Positions 1 to 6,936 of a stretch of DNA of 10,501 nt are shown one piece after another; positions within the stretch are counted from its first letter, which is position 1; each line of letters opens with the position of its first letter. The DNA comes from Alphaproteobacteria bacterium (GTDB taxonomy: Bacteria > Pseudomonadota > Alphaproteobacteria > Micavibrionales > Micavibrionaceae), in the NCBI GenBank assembly GCA_030639165.1, contig DAOWDF010000043.1, positions 1-10,501 on the forward strand, given 5' to 3'. Made by a program: the position numbers and the translations under genes. Under the pieces are notes generated by a model. It made no database searches, was not told where the DNA came from, and saw only the letters and a list, made by a program, of their open reading frames with translations.

Positions 1-249
1 GGCTCTGGCACAGTAGACCATACCCCAGCTTATCCCCGTGAAATTATTAAACGCAGCCTTGAACTTGGTGCAACTGCGATTATACTAATGCATAATCATC
101 CAAGCGGCGATTCTACACCTTCTGCCGCTGATATTGCGTTAACTAATAAAATAATAGCTGCCGCGCAGCCATTCGAAATAACTATTCATGATCACATAGT
201 TATTGCGCGTGATGGTTATACTTCGTTTCGTGATGAGGGATTAATTTAA
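1..249 (+). CDS. radC: RadC family JAMM/MPN domain protein, C-terminal part (5' end outside window)
   Basis: The window opens inside this gene. An open frame of 82 codons runs from base 1 to TAA at 247-249. It carries the complete JAMM metal-binding signature HxHx7Sx2D as HNHPSGDSTPSAAD, with the two histidines at local codons 31 and 33, Ser at 41 and Asp at 44. The ending ITIHDHIVIARDGYTSFRDEG is also typical of RadC. Family members are usually about 220 aa with an N-terminal helix-hairpin-helix part, so about 60% is missing to the left because of the window edge. RadC was historically called a DNA-repair protein, but its cellular role is unsettled. The stop codon overlaps the next start as TAATG, so the two genes are probably co-transcribed and translationally coupled. 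Confidence 0.93.
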   Translation, partial: GSGTVDHTPAYPREIIKRSLELGATAIILMHNHPSGDSTPSAADIALTNKIIAAAQPFEITIHDHIVIARDGYTSFRDEGLI

Positions 250-1031
250 TGTATTTCTGGCCGCAAATATTACTGGTCACTGGATTGGGCTTTGTCTTAT
301 TTTTATCCACTGGCTGCGTGCCAAAAGACTATGAGGCTCTACACTTATATTTACAAAAACACGAATATAGCCCTCCAGAAACAACATCACTCGGCTCTTC
401 CACCTATGGTATTAAAGAAATAAAGTCACAAATGACTTATAAATCTATGAGCATAAACAACCCTATGCTTATCCGAGCCTTTAAATCAGAAATGAAACTA
501 GAGCTATGGGTTAGAAATAATCAAAGCAAGAAATATGACTTATTCAAAACATATAATGTCTGCAAAAAATCAGGCTCTTTAGGGCCGAAGAAAAAGGAAG
601 GTGACCTCCAAACCCCAGAGGGTTTTTACAATGTAAATCAAGGTCGCCTAAACCCAAACAGCAAATATTTTCTGTCCTTTAATATCGGCTATCCAAATGA
701 ATATGATCGCTCTCACGGCAGGACTGGCTCTAATCTTATGATACATGGTGATTGTGTGTCTGCTGGCTGCTTAGCGATGACTAATGAGAGTATCAGTGAA
801 ATTTACACTATAATTGAAGAAAATTTCAAAAGTGGTAACGAATCAATTCCCGTTAACATCTACCCTTTTCGTATGACATCTGAGAATATGGCTTTCCGCC
901 GCCTGTATAAATCATATAAATTCTGGAAAAACCTGAAACAAGGTTATGATTTCTTTGAAAAGCACAACATCCCTGCTCACGCAACGGCTAGTAATGGCAG
1001 ATATGTTTTTAATCAAGGGCGTTATTATTGA
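249..1031 (+). CDS. YafK-type L,D-transpeptidase-fold (YkuD) exported protein
   Basis: This 260-residue protein has an N-terminal hydrophobic segment (about residues 6-22) ending in LSTGC. Cys23 could be lipidated, but Ser at -3 makes the lipobox imperfect, so it may instead be a signal anchor. The catalytic YkuD signature is clear: IHGDCVSAGCLAM, with His166 and the nucleophile Cys174. The KKKEGDLQTPEGFY stretch before it is typical of the YafK branch. YkuD enzymes act on peptidoglycan in the periplasm; in E. coli the YafK member (DpaA/LdtF) releases Braun lipoprotein from murein. Which reaction this one performs is not shown by sequence. The ATG overlaps the radC stop by one base, and an AGGGA Shine-Dalgarno lies 8 bases upstream inside radC. 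The 3' end overlaps the convergent sugar transferase by 7 bp. A roughly 45-residue C-terminal extension follows the domain and has no recognised motif. Confidence 0.85.
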   Translation: MYFWPQILLVTGLGFVLFLSTGCVPKDYEALHLYLQKHEYSPPETTSLGSSTYGIKEIKSQMTYKSMSINNPMLIRAFKSEMKLELWVRNNQSKKYDLFKTYNVCKKSGSLGPKKKEGDLQTPEGFYNVNQGRLNPNSKYFLSFNIGYPNEYDRSHGRTGSNLMIHGDCVSAGCLAMTNESISEIYTIIEENFKSGNESIPVNIYPFRMTSENMAFRRLYKSYKFWKNLKQGYDFFEKHNIPAHATASNGRYVFNQGRYY

Positions 1032-1657
1032 TCACAATCTAATTCTTCAACTTCTACAATCCTAGATCTCTCATGCTGGTTTCTTCCAGAAATTACTGGC
1101 AAGATTTTCACTATTAAATTAAAGCTCTCTATAATAGACCAATCTTTATTTGCATCCCTAACATCTAAAGCATCACTCTCCGAAAAAGGCAGTGTTTCTT
1201 TTCTTGATATTTCCTCCACCTTTCTAGAGCTCACCAATCCAGGTCGTGCATTAAGTATTTCAGGGTAGCGAGTTACAACCAAATCATCTGTGTTAATGGG
1301 CGGGTGCGCCCTTGGCCTTGCACCGATAATACTCATGTCACCATTTATTACATTAAAGAACTGCGGTAACTCATCCAAGCCACGTAAACGCATAAACTTC
1401 CCAAAGCTTGTAACACGTTCTGAATCTGGTAGTGGATTACCTGCACTATTAAACTCATTTTTCATAGAGCGAAATTTATATATATCAAATAACTCCCCAT
1501 CCATACCAATACGCTTTTGCCTAAAAATTACAGGGCTGCCCATATTTACTTTCGTAGCAGCATATAAAAAAGCCATAGGAATAGCTGCAACAACTAAAGC
1601 CGCAGAAGCAAAAACTAAATCAAACACCCTATTTTTCATAGCCGCAGGTATATACAT
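1025..1657 (-). CDS. Small monotopic phosphoglycosyl transferase (bacterial sugar transferase family)
   Basis: From the ATG at 1657 the protein is 210 aa, the size of a minimal PglC-like enzyme without the WcaJ N-terminal membrane domain. Visible hallmarks, in order, are the KNRVFDL start, one hydrophobic re-entrant helix (about residues 12-34), IFRQKRIGMDGELFDIYKFR, the catalytic Asp-Glu pair in LDELPQFFNVINGD (D95, E96), SIIGARPR, and a RPGL motif. The family transfers a sugar-1-phosphate from a nucleotide sugar to undecaprenyl phosphate at the inner membrane, the first step of O-antigen, capsule, exopolysaccharide or glycoprotein glycan assembly. The sugar cannot be deduced. No glycosyltransferase or polymerase gene is adjacent, so it is an isolated initiating enzyme here. 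The start is uncertain: ATG at 1639 (204 aa, directly before KNRVFDL) is equally reasonable, and neither has a good Shine-Dalgarno. The frame stays open upstream to 1741, but that would overlap the purB leader. Confidence 0.85.
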   Translation of the reverse strand: MYIPAAMKNRVFDLVFASAALVVAAIPMAFLYAATKVNMGSPVIFRQKRIGMDGELFDIYKFRSMKNEFNSAGNPLPDSERVTSFGKFMRLRGLDELPQFFNVINGDMSIIGARPRAHPPINTDDLVVTRYPEILNARPGLVSSRKVEEISRKETLPFSESDALDVRDANKDWSIIESFNLIVKILPVISGRNQHERSRIVEVEELDCDQ

Positions 1658-1753
1658 AATCGCTGTCGTGTGCAATGTTTTATTACGCCCCCCTTGATAA
1701 TCATAACTAAACCTAATAAGTTCTCCGCAAGATATAAACAAAAGGGCTTTACC

Positions 1754-3064
1754 GTGATACCTCGTTATTCAAGACCAGAAATGGCAAATATATTTGAACA
1801 AGAAAACAAATTCAAAATATGGTTAGAGGTTGAAACACTCGCGCTAGAAAAAATGGCAGAGCTTGGCACTGTGCCTGAAAGCGCAGCCATTGCCTTACGT
1901 GAAAAAGGTGATTTCAATGTTGATCGCATTAACGAAATCGAAGCCGAAATCCATCATGACGTTATCGCCTTCCTTACTTCTGTCGGCGAATATGTTGGCG
2001 AGGATTCCAGATACGTTCATCAGGGCATGACTAGCTCCGACGTTATCGACACTAGCTTTGCGGTGATGCTTACACAAGCTGCCGACCTAATCATCGCCGA
2101 TCTTGAAAAAGTCATGGCCGCCCTTAAAAAGCGCTCACTAGAGCATAAAGATACTCTTTGCATTGGCCGCTCCCACGGCATCCATGGCGAGCCAACAACA
2201 TTTGGTATGAAGCTAGCTGGCCATTATGCCGCCTTTAAACGCGCCCGTGACCGCATGATTAATGCCAAGGACGAAGTTTCGACCATCACAATTTCAGGCG
2301 CGGTAGGTACATATGCAACTGCCGATATGTCTATTGAGGCTCATGTCGCAGAAAAGCTAGGGCTTAGACCTGAAACCGTAGCGACCCAAGTAATACCGCG
2401 TGACCGTCACGCCATGTTCTTCGCAACATTAGGCGTAGTAGCTAGCTCGATCGAAAACATTGCCGTAGAAATCCGCCACTTACAGCGCACAGAAGTACGC
2501 GAAGCCGAAGAATTTTTCTCCAAGAATCAAAAAGGCTCCTCGGCTATGCCGCATAAGCGTAACCCGATTGCCAGTGAGAACCTCACAGGCCAAGCGCGTA
2601 TTATACGATCTGCCGTTATCCCTGCTCTAGAAAATGTAGCCCTTTGGCATGAGCGTGATATTTCTCACTCATCAGTGGAGCGCACAATACTACCCGATGC
2701 ATTGATCTCCGCGGATTATTCATTGAACCGTTTAGCCAAAGTGATTGACCAACTACTGGTCTACCCTGATCGCATGAGGCACAATTTAGAGATGACGGGC
2801 GGCCTTGTATTCTCACAGCGCACCATGCTTGCTCTAACGCAAAACGATATATCACGCGAAGATGCCTACCGCATCGTCCAGCGTAATGCCATGAAAGTAT
2901 GGGAAGATCGCAGCACTGGTAAGGGAACACTTACACTGCGCGGTATGCTTGAAAGCGATCCACAAGTCACGGAAAAGCTTGATAAAGATGCGCTAGATGC
3001 AATCTTTACTTATGATGCATACACCAGAAATATTGATACTATAATTAAGCGTGCCCTAGACTAG
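1754..3064 (+). CDS. purB: Adenylosuccinate lyase
   Basis: Cytosolic enzyme of purine synthesis that removes fumarate from SAICAR and from adenylosuccinate. The protein is 436 aa, the short PurB type found in Bacillus and alphaproteobacteria. The GTG start is chosen because the protein then begins IPRYSRPEMANIFE as PurB does, AAAGGG lies 7 bases upstream, and the numbering falls in line with the Bacillus enzyme: His68 (in EIHHDVIAF), His141 (in GRSHGIHGEPTTFG) and Ser262 in the mobile signature GSSAMPHKRNP. Longer in-frame starts back to 1670 would add an unrelated leader and are rejected. All active-site motifs are intact. The gene stands alone, divergent from the sugar transferase and convergent with the thioredoxin-like gene. 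I found no clear promoter in 1658-1753: a TTGATA at 1694-1699 has no good -10 at normal spacing. Confidence 0.96.
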   Translation: MIPRYSRPEMANIFEQENKFKIWLEVETLALEKMAELGTVPESAAIALREKGDFNVDRINEIEAEIHHDVIAFLTSVGEYVGEDSRYVHQGMTSSDVIDTSFAVMLTQAADLIIADLEKVMAALKKRSLEHKDTLCIGRSHGIHGEPTTFGMKLAGHYAAFKRARDRMINAKDEVSTITISGAVGTYATADMSIEAHVAEKLGLRPETVATQVIPRDRHAMFFATLGVVASSIENIAVEIRHLQRTEVREAEEFFSKNQKGSSAMPHKRNPIASENLTGQARIIRSAVIPALENVALWHERDISHSSVERTILPDALISADYSLNRLAKVIDQLLVYPDRMRHNLEMTGGLVFSQRTMLALTQNDISREDAYRIVQRNAMKVWEDRSTGKGTLTLRGMLESDPQVTEKLDKDALDAIFTYDAYTRNIDTIIKRALD

Positions 3065-3070
3065 GGGCAC
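3051..3070. terminator. Imperfect palindrome between convergent purB and thioredoxin-like gene
   Basis: The bases GTGCCCTAG-A-CTAGGGGCAC form a nine-pair hairpin with one bulged G. It spans the last codons and stop of purB and ends 2 bases before the TAG of the opposing gene. It lacks a T run on either strand, so if it ends transcription it would be a weak bidirectional or Rho-assisted site. It may instead only protect 3' ends. Confidence 0.4.
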
Positions 3071-3072
3071 GA

Positions 3073-3564
3073 CTACCACTCGCCGTTAAGGAATTTCTCC
3101 ACGTCCTCAACATCATAATTACCTTGAAATACAGTTTGGTTATTCTCATCCATAAAAATTATATCTGGAACGCCATCGCGCGGCTCTATGCCGAAACGCT
3201 TTAACTGTTGGTATAAGATACGATCTTTCCCATCATGCAGCATAATCTTAAATGGAACATCATCGAACTTATTTATATAGCGAGAGAATTTCTTAAAATT
3301 ATCATCAACAGATATAGCTATGATCGAATTAGGTTTTGCACGCTCTAACTTCATTAATTCAGGCATTTTTTGAATGCATTGCGGACACCACTGCGCATAA
3401 AAAACAATAGCTCGCCTTGTGCCCTTTGTGGTCTTGATATGATTAGTAATCTGCGAAGAAGACACTTTATAAATTTGATGCTTACCTCCTTTAGCTTCCG
3501 CTACATGCGCAAACATCAAAGTGATAATGCATAGTAATACCGCGTAATTAACCCTTAAAATCAT
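3073..3564 (-). CDS. Periplasmic thioredoxin-fold (TlpA-like) protein with WCPQC active site
   Basis: This 163-residue protein starts at ATG 3564, chosen because AGGAGA lies 8 bases upstream and because a proper signal peptide then follows (ILR, hydrophobic core, cleavage likely after AEA at about residue 24). An earlier in-frame ATG at 3630 would add 22 residues and run through the predicted promoter. The mature part has a thioredoxin fold: AIVFYAQWCPQC (Trp59, Cys60, Cys63), then a cis-Pro loop in DGVPDIIFMD and a closing helix. It probably acts as a periplasmic thiol-disulfide oxidoreductase. Whether it reduces or oxidises, and its partner, cannot be read from sequence. CPQC is not the CPHC of DsbA. 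It is divergent from an exported cyclophilin, so the locus pairs two secretory protein-folding functions. The predicted leader is only about 18 bases. Confidence 0.85.
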   Translation of the reverse strand: MILRVNYAVLLCIITLMFAHVAEAKGGKHQIYKVSSSQITNHIKTTKGTRRAIVFYAQWCPQCIQKMPELMKLERAKPNSIIAISVDDNFKKFSRYINKFDDVPFKIMLHDGKDRILYQQLKRFGIEPRDGVPDIIFMDENNQTVFQGNYDVEDVEKFLNGEW

Positions 3565-3588
3565 AGATAGACTCTCCTTTAATTCACC

Positions 3589-3617
3589 ATTATAACAAAA
3601 TAGGATTGCAATTTCAC
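3589..3617 (-). promoter_or_regulatory. Predicted sigma-70-type promoter of the thioredoxin-like gene
   Basis: On the minus strand GTGAAA (3612-3617, 4 of 6 matches to TTGACA) is followed after 17 bp by a perfect TATAAT (3589-3594). Transcription would begin near 3582, about 18 bases before the chosen ATG, just upstream of the AGGAGA ribosome site. The -35 box overlaps that of the divergent cyclophilin promoter. Confidence 0.6.
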
Positions 3618-3640
3618 TAACGGTATGCAACGAATATAAA
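3613..3640 (+). promoter_or_regulatory. Predicted sigma-70-type promoter of the cyclophilin gene
   Basis: TTCACT (3613-3618, 4 of 6 matches) and TATAAA (3635-3640, 5 of 6) are separated by 16 bp. Initiation near 3647 would leave a leader of about 23 bases holding the AGAGGA ribosome site. Its -35 box occupies nearly the same bases as the -35 of the opposite-strand promoter, so polymerase could not bind both at once. Confidence 0.5.
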
Positions 3641-3669
3641 TCAATTTCAACTCTTAAGAGGACAAAATT

Positions 3670-4404
3670 ATGCTTAAGAAAACTATGCTTATACTTGGAG
3701 GTCTATTAATAATGACAACAGCAGCACAACAAGAGGCTAATGCAGCCGATCCAGCCAATATTGCAAACATGGAACTATCAAGCGGCGGCACAGTTGTAAT
3801 AGAACTTCTCCCTGATATCGCTCCCAAACATGTTGAGCGCATCAAAACACTTGCTGGCGAAGGCTTCTATGATGGCATAATCTTCCATCGCGTTATCAGT
3901 GGCTTTATGGCGCAGACTGGAGATCCTACAGGCACAGGCATGGGTGGTTCTAAACTTGCAGATGTTCCAGCTGAATTTAGTAAGTATCCGTACAAACGCG
4001 GAACAATCGGCATGGCACGCTCACAAAGCCCTGACAGCGCAAACTCACAATTCTTTATCTGCTTTACAGATACAGGATGTAGCTTCCTTACAGGACAATA
4101 TACGGTTCTTGGTCAAGTAACATCTGGTATGGAATTCATTGACGCTGTTGCAGTTGGTGAGCCACCTGCTAGCCCAGATAAAATCATTAAAATGACAATT
4201 GGAGGAACAACTGAAGTAGCATCAGAAACTACTGAAGCTGCACCAGAAACTACTGAAGCTGCACCAGAAACTACTGAAGCTGCACCAGAAACTACTGAGG
4301 CTGCACCAGAAACTACTGAGGCTGCACCAGAAACTACTGAAGAAAAAGCTGTTGATACTGAAGCGGCACCAGAAGCTATAGATACTGACGCAGTTACTAA
4401 ATAA
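3670..4404 (+). CDS. Exported cyclophilin-type peptidyl-prolyl cis-trans isomerase with repeat tail
   Basis: This 244-residue protein catalyses prolyl cis-trans isomerisation, most likely in the periplasm. Residues 1-25 are a signal peptide ending in ANA. The cyclophilin domain spans about residues 32-180, with IIFHRV (catalytic Arg74), GFMAQTGDPTGTG (Phe79, Met80, Gln82), NSQFFICF (Phe128-Phe129) and FLTGQYTVLGQV. At the position of human CypA Trp121 there is Phe139, and at His126 there is Tyr144. Bacterial cyclophilins often carry Phe at the first site, which is associated with low cyclosporin sensitivity. After the domain comes a low-complexity acidic tail of EAAPETT repeats (about residues 181-244), which ordinary periplasmic PpiA proteins lack. 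AGAGGA lies 7 bases before the ATG. Downstream, 65 bases separate it from the GH13 gene, with a hairpin that probably limits read-through. Confidence 0.92.
   Translation: MLKKTMLILGGLLIMTTAAQQEANAADPANIANMELSSGGTVVIELLPDIAPKHVERIKTLAGEGFYDGIIFHRVISGFMAQTGDPTGTGMGGSKLADVPAEFSKYPYKRGTIGMARSQSPDSANSQFFICFTDTGCSFLTGQYTVLGQVTSGMEFIDAVAVGEPPASPDKIIKMTIGGTTEVASETTEAAPETTEAAPETTEAAPETTEAAPETTEAAPETTEEKAVDTEAAPEAIDTDAVTK
4225..4341 (+). repeat. 21-bp tandem repeat encoding ETTEAAP in the cyclophilin tail
   Basis: Five complete 21-bp units (4225-4245, 4246-4266, 4267-4287, 4288-4308, 4309-4329) are followed by a 12-bp partial unit. The units are identical except that units 4 and 5 use GAG instead of GAA at one codon. 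A degenerate half unit (EVAS) precedes them and a degenerate EAAPEAI follows. Near identity at DNA level indicates recent expansion by slippage or recombination, so copy number probably varies between strains. Confidence 0.95.
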
Positions 4405-4406
4405 TT

Positions 4407-4435
4407 TTGCTCAGGCACTCTAAATATTATATAAT
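4407..4435 (+). promoter_or_regulatory. Predicted internal promoter of the GH13 alpha-glucosidase
   Basis: TTGCTC (4407-4412, 3 of 6 matches) lies 17 bp before a perfect TATAAT (4430-4435). Initiation about 7-9 bases downstream would fall at 4442-4444, at the end of the CCCCC arm of the following hairpin. A transcript from here would lose most of that arm. Confidence 0.5.
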
Positions 4436-4469
4436 TACCCCCTGTGAATAATTTATAGGGGGTATTTTT
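4436..4469 (+). terminator. Intrinsic-terminator-like hairpin that also holds the GH13 ribosome site
   Basis: TACCCCCT (4436-4443) pairs perfectly with AGGGGGTA (4457-4464) across a 13-base loop and is followed by TTTTT (4465-4469), the standard form of a Rho-independent terminator for the cyclophilin transcript. The GTG of the GH13 gene follows at once at 4470. The only Shine-Dalgarno for it, AGGGGG at 4457-4462 with a 7-base spacer, is the 3' arm of this stem. The element can therefore act as terminator, as translation block, or both. Confidence 0.75.
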
Positions 4470-6119
4470 GTGGCTCATAAAGATTGGCATAAAGGAGCGG
4501 TAATTTATCAGATATATCCGCGCTCCTTTTTAGATACCACAGGCAATGGCGTTGGCGATCTCAAAGGCATCACACAAAAGCTCGAATATGTGGCCAGCCT
4601 TGGCGTTGATGGCATCTGGATATCTCCTTTCTTTAAATCTCCGATGAAAGATTTTGGCTATGACGTATCCGATTATCGCGACATTGATCCGCTATTCGGC
4701 ACGCTGGCAGATTTTGACGAGTTACTTGAAAAAGCGCACTCTCTAGGGCTTAAAATCATCGTTGATCTAGTCCTTTCCCACACATCAAATGAACATCCTT
4801 GGTTTACTGACCCCGCTAAAAAGAGCTGGTATGTATGGGCTGACCCTAAAATTGATGAGCAGGGAAATCGCGCTCCTCCTAATAACTGGGCTAGCGTCTT
4901 TGGCGGTTCAGCGTGGGAATGGTCAGACGAGCATAATCAATATTACCTGCATAATTTCCTAAAAGAGCAACCAGACCTAAACTTCCACAATCCAGAGGTA
5001 CAAGCAGAGATGCTTGATATATGCGACTTCTGGCTGAAACGTGGCATTGATGGCTTTCGCCTTGATGTCATAAACTTCTGTTTTCATGATAAGGAACTAC
5101 GTGATAATCCGCCGCGTGAATCGGGAAGTAAATACGCCACGCAGTTTGAGGGGGATACTCCCTACTCCGCACAGCAACATATCTATGATAAATCTCAGCC
5201 AGAAAATCTAGAGTTTATTGCAAAAATACGCAAGATAACCAATCAATATGGTGGGCGCGTTCTAGTCGGTGAAATCGGCGATGATCACCCATATAAGCTG
5301 GCACAAGAATATACGGCTAGCGACAAATACCTCCACACTACATATAACCCGCACATGATGAGCGGCGTAGAAAAAGAGCTTACGACGGACTTGATCCGTG
5401 AACCCATAAATGCATTTTTCTCCGACCAAGCACTATACGAATCAGCTAAAGATTCGCCTGAAAATGCTATGGGTTGGCCTAGCTGGGCATTCTCCAATCA
5501 TGATGTTGTACGCGTTGCTAGCCGCTGGTTTAAGCTATATGAACATGATCCAAACCTATCTAAAATGCTCATAGCTCTGCTAGGGTGCTTACCTGGCACA
5601 GTATTCTTATATCAGGGTGAAGAATTGGGCCTGCCTGAGGCAAAAATACCCTTTGATTCTCTGCAAGACCCATGGGCAAAAGAGACTTGGCCAGAATGGC
5701 AAGGGCGGGACGGTTGCCGCACTCCGATGGTTTGGAACGGTAAAAAGCACTCAGGATTTTCAGGCTCTAAACCATGGCTACCCATACCTGAAACTCATAA
5801 CACACTAGACGTACAGGCACAAAATATTGATAAAAGCTCAACGCTTAATTTCTCAAGAAGTTTTATAAATTGGCGAAAGAGCAAAGCAGAAATAGTTAAA
5901 GGTAGTTTTGAATTTATTGATACAAACAACTCTAAAATAATAGATTTAAGAAGATACGATGGAGAAAACGAAACGCATTGTATATTTAACTTATCTGATC
6001 AAAACATATGTTATAAGAACAGAGATTACCCGCCATTTTCCTACTCAATTGGTGATTTCGAATTCGATATAAAAAACACGTACAGCAAAGAGGATTTTAC
6101 TATTCCTCACCCTCAATAG
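4470..6119 (+). CDS. GH13 alpha-glucosidase, probably oligo-1,6-glucosidase type
   Basis: This 549-residue cytosolic-type enzyme (no signal peptide) hydrolyses alpha-glucosidic bonds of short oligosaccharides. The N-terminus WHKGAVIYQIYPRSF is characteristic. All four GH13 regions are present: DLVLSH (D99, H104); GFRLDVINF with nucleophile D199 and R197; LVGEIGD with acid/base E268; and FSNHD with H344 and transition-state stabiliser D345. A QPDLNFHNPEV segment before region II also fits the oligo-1,6-glucosidase group. The residue after the nucleophile is Val. In characterised members Val here goes with alpha-1,6 (isomaltose, panose) activity and Ala or Thr with alpha-1,4 activity, so isomalto-oligosaccharides are the inferred substrate. 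The GTG start is fixed by the AGGGGG site and the conserved N-terminus. No transporter or regulator gene for sugars is adjacent. The 3' end overlaps the opposing gene by 20 bp. Confidence 0.93.
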   Translation: MAHKDWHKGAVIYQIYPRSFLDTTGNGVGDLKGITQKLEYVASLGVDGIWISPFFKSPMKDFGYDVSDYRDIDPLFGTLADFDELLEKAHSLGLKIIVDLVLSHTSNEHPWFTDPAKKSWYVWADPKIDEQGNRAPPNNWASVFGGSAWEWSDEHNQYYLHNFLKEQPDLNFHNPEVQAEMLDICDFWLKRGIDGFRLDVINFCFHDKELRDNPPRESGSKYATQFEGDTPYSAQQHIYDKSQPENLEFIAKIRKITNQYGGRVLVGEIGDDHPYKLAQEYTASDKYLHTTYNPHMMSGVEKELTTDLIREPINAFFSDQALYESAKDSPENAMGWPSWAFSNHDVVRVASRWFKLYEHDPNLSKMLIALLGCLPGTVFLYQGEELGLPEAKIPFDSLQDPWAKETWPEWQGRDGCRTPMVWNGKKHSGFSGSKPWLPIPETHNTLDVQAQNIDKSSTLNFSRSFINWRKSKAEIVKGSFEFIDTNNSKIIDLRRYDGENETHCIFNLSDQNICYKNRDYPPFSYSIGDFEFDIKNTYSKEDFTIPHPQ

Positions 6120-6888
6120 GCTCATCTGACTCTAGTTCAAGGCCAATATCGTCATCCAAAAGGTCATCATCAATATCGAGAACTTTGTTCTTCTTGTCCT
6201 TTTTTGACTGTTTAGTGACAATAGATCTTTCCTCACCTTCATCAATTTCCAGTACCCTAGCAGCAGCCACGAGCTGTTTCAAAACATCATCCATAGCCTT
6301 AGGATCATCCAGCGCAACAGGAGTATCAAAACGCAATAACCCCTTATCACCAAAAAATAACAATATAATCCAGGCCTTATCAATCTGCATCATACCCAAA
6401 ATTATATTCAAACGATCATCATTCAAATATTCCTGCATATAAGCAAGATCGCTGGTTCTAACAATATATGAATCATCCCACCCTTTTACCGTCGGCCTAT
6501 ATTCCTGATTAATATCCAGCCCCTCGACAATGGGTACCATCCCCCCACTAGCCACGGCTCCAGAAACAGATAGTTTAGAATGCAAATTTATTTCTATAGC
6601 CGTCAAACGGCGCTGTGATCGCTCATCTAGCTCCGAATGCTCACTAACAAATATTGAAACCTTATACTCATCAATCGCACCGTTAATAGTCGGGCTATCG
6701 TAAATACCGTTAGAATTATAACGCATATTTCTTTTATCAGCATAAAACTTCCAAGCTTTCTTTTGCCGAAAAAGTATATAGCTTGTCCAAACCCAAAAAA
6801 CCAATAAAAATGCTGATATAGAGAACCAAAGAATAAAAGACAAAGATAGCGACAAGATAATCCCCTTAAGTGATGCGAATACAATCAC
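6100..6888 (-). CDS. Membrane-anchored protein of unknown function with acidic C-terminal tail
   Basis: I do not recognise this 262-residue protein. A long hydrophobic segment (about residues 9-40) is followed by RQKK, which by the positive-inside rule puts the rest in the cytoplasm. The middle (about 60-215) looks like a folded alpha/beta domain with no familiar motif. The last 45 residues begin with a Lys-rich patch (SKKDKKNK) and then become strongly acidic (DIDDDLLDDD), likely disordered. The start is uncertain. GTG at 6888 has no ribosome site, whereas an in-frame TTG at 6855 has AAGGGG six bases upstream and would give 251 residues with the helix starting at once. A TATAAT at 6924-6929 (minus strand) lies upstream without a convincing -35. 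The gene ends inside the GH13 coding sequence (20 bp tail-to-tail overlap), and no terminator of its own is seen. Confidence 0.75.
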   Translation of the reverse strand: MIVFASLKGIILSLSLSFILWFSISAFLLVFWVWTSYILFRQKKAWKFYADKRNMRYNSNGIYDSPTINGAIDEYKVSIFVSEHSELDERSQRRLTAIEINLHSKLSVSGAVASGGMVPIVEGLDINQEYRPTVKGWDDSYIVRTSDLAYMQEYLNDDRLNIILGMMQIDKAWIILLFFGDKGLLRFDTPVALDDPKAMDDVLKQLVAAARVLEIDEGEERSIVTKQSKKDKKNKVLDIDDDLLDDDIGLELESDEPIEGEE

Positions 6889-6936
6889 TTACATACTAAA
6901 CATATTATGCACATATACCAGAGATTATATTCACAC

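Noticed and set aside
1290..1697. Plus-strand open frame opposite the sugar transferase
   Set aside because: It is a mirror of a well-supported conserved gene and shows no recognisable protein features.
1694..1719. TTGATA ... TAATAA as a purB promoter
   Set aside because: The spacing is only 14 bp, too short for a sigma-70 promoter, and no better -10 lies at the right distance.
1670..1753. 28-residue N-terminal extension of PurB
   Set aside because: PurB proteins start at the IPRYSRPEM motif. The GTG at 1754 has a good ribosome site, and B. subtilis active-site numbering (H68, H141, S262) fits only with this start.
4113..4490. Minus-strand open frame with VVSGAAS repeats opposite the cyclophilin tail
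   Set aside because: It is the reverse-complement reading of the 21-bp repeat, has no ribosome site, and runs through the hairpin and the GH13 start.
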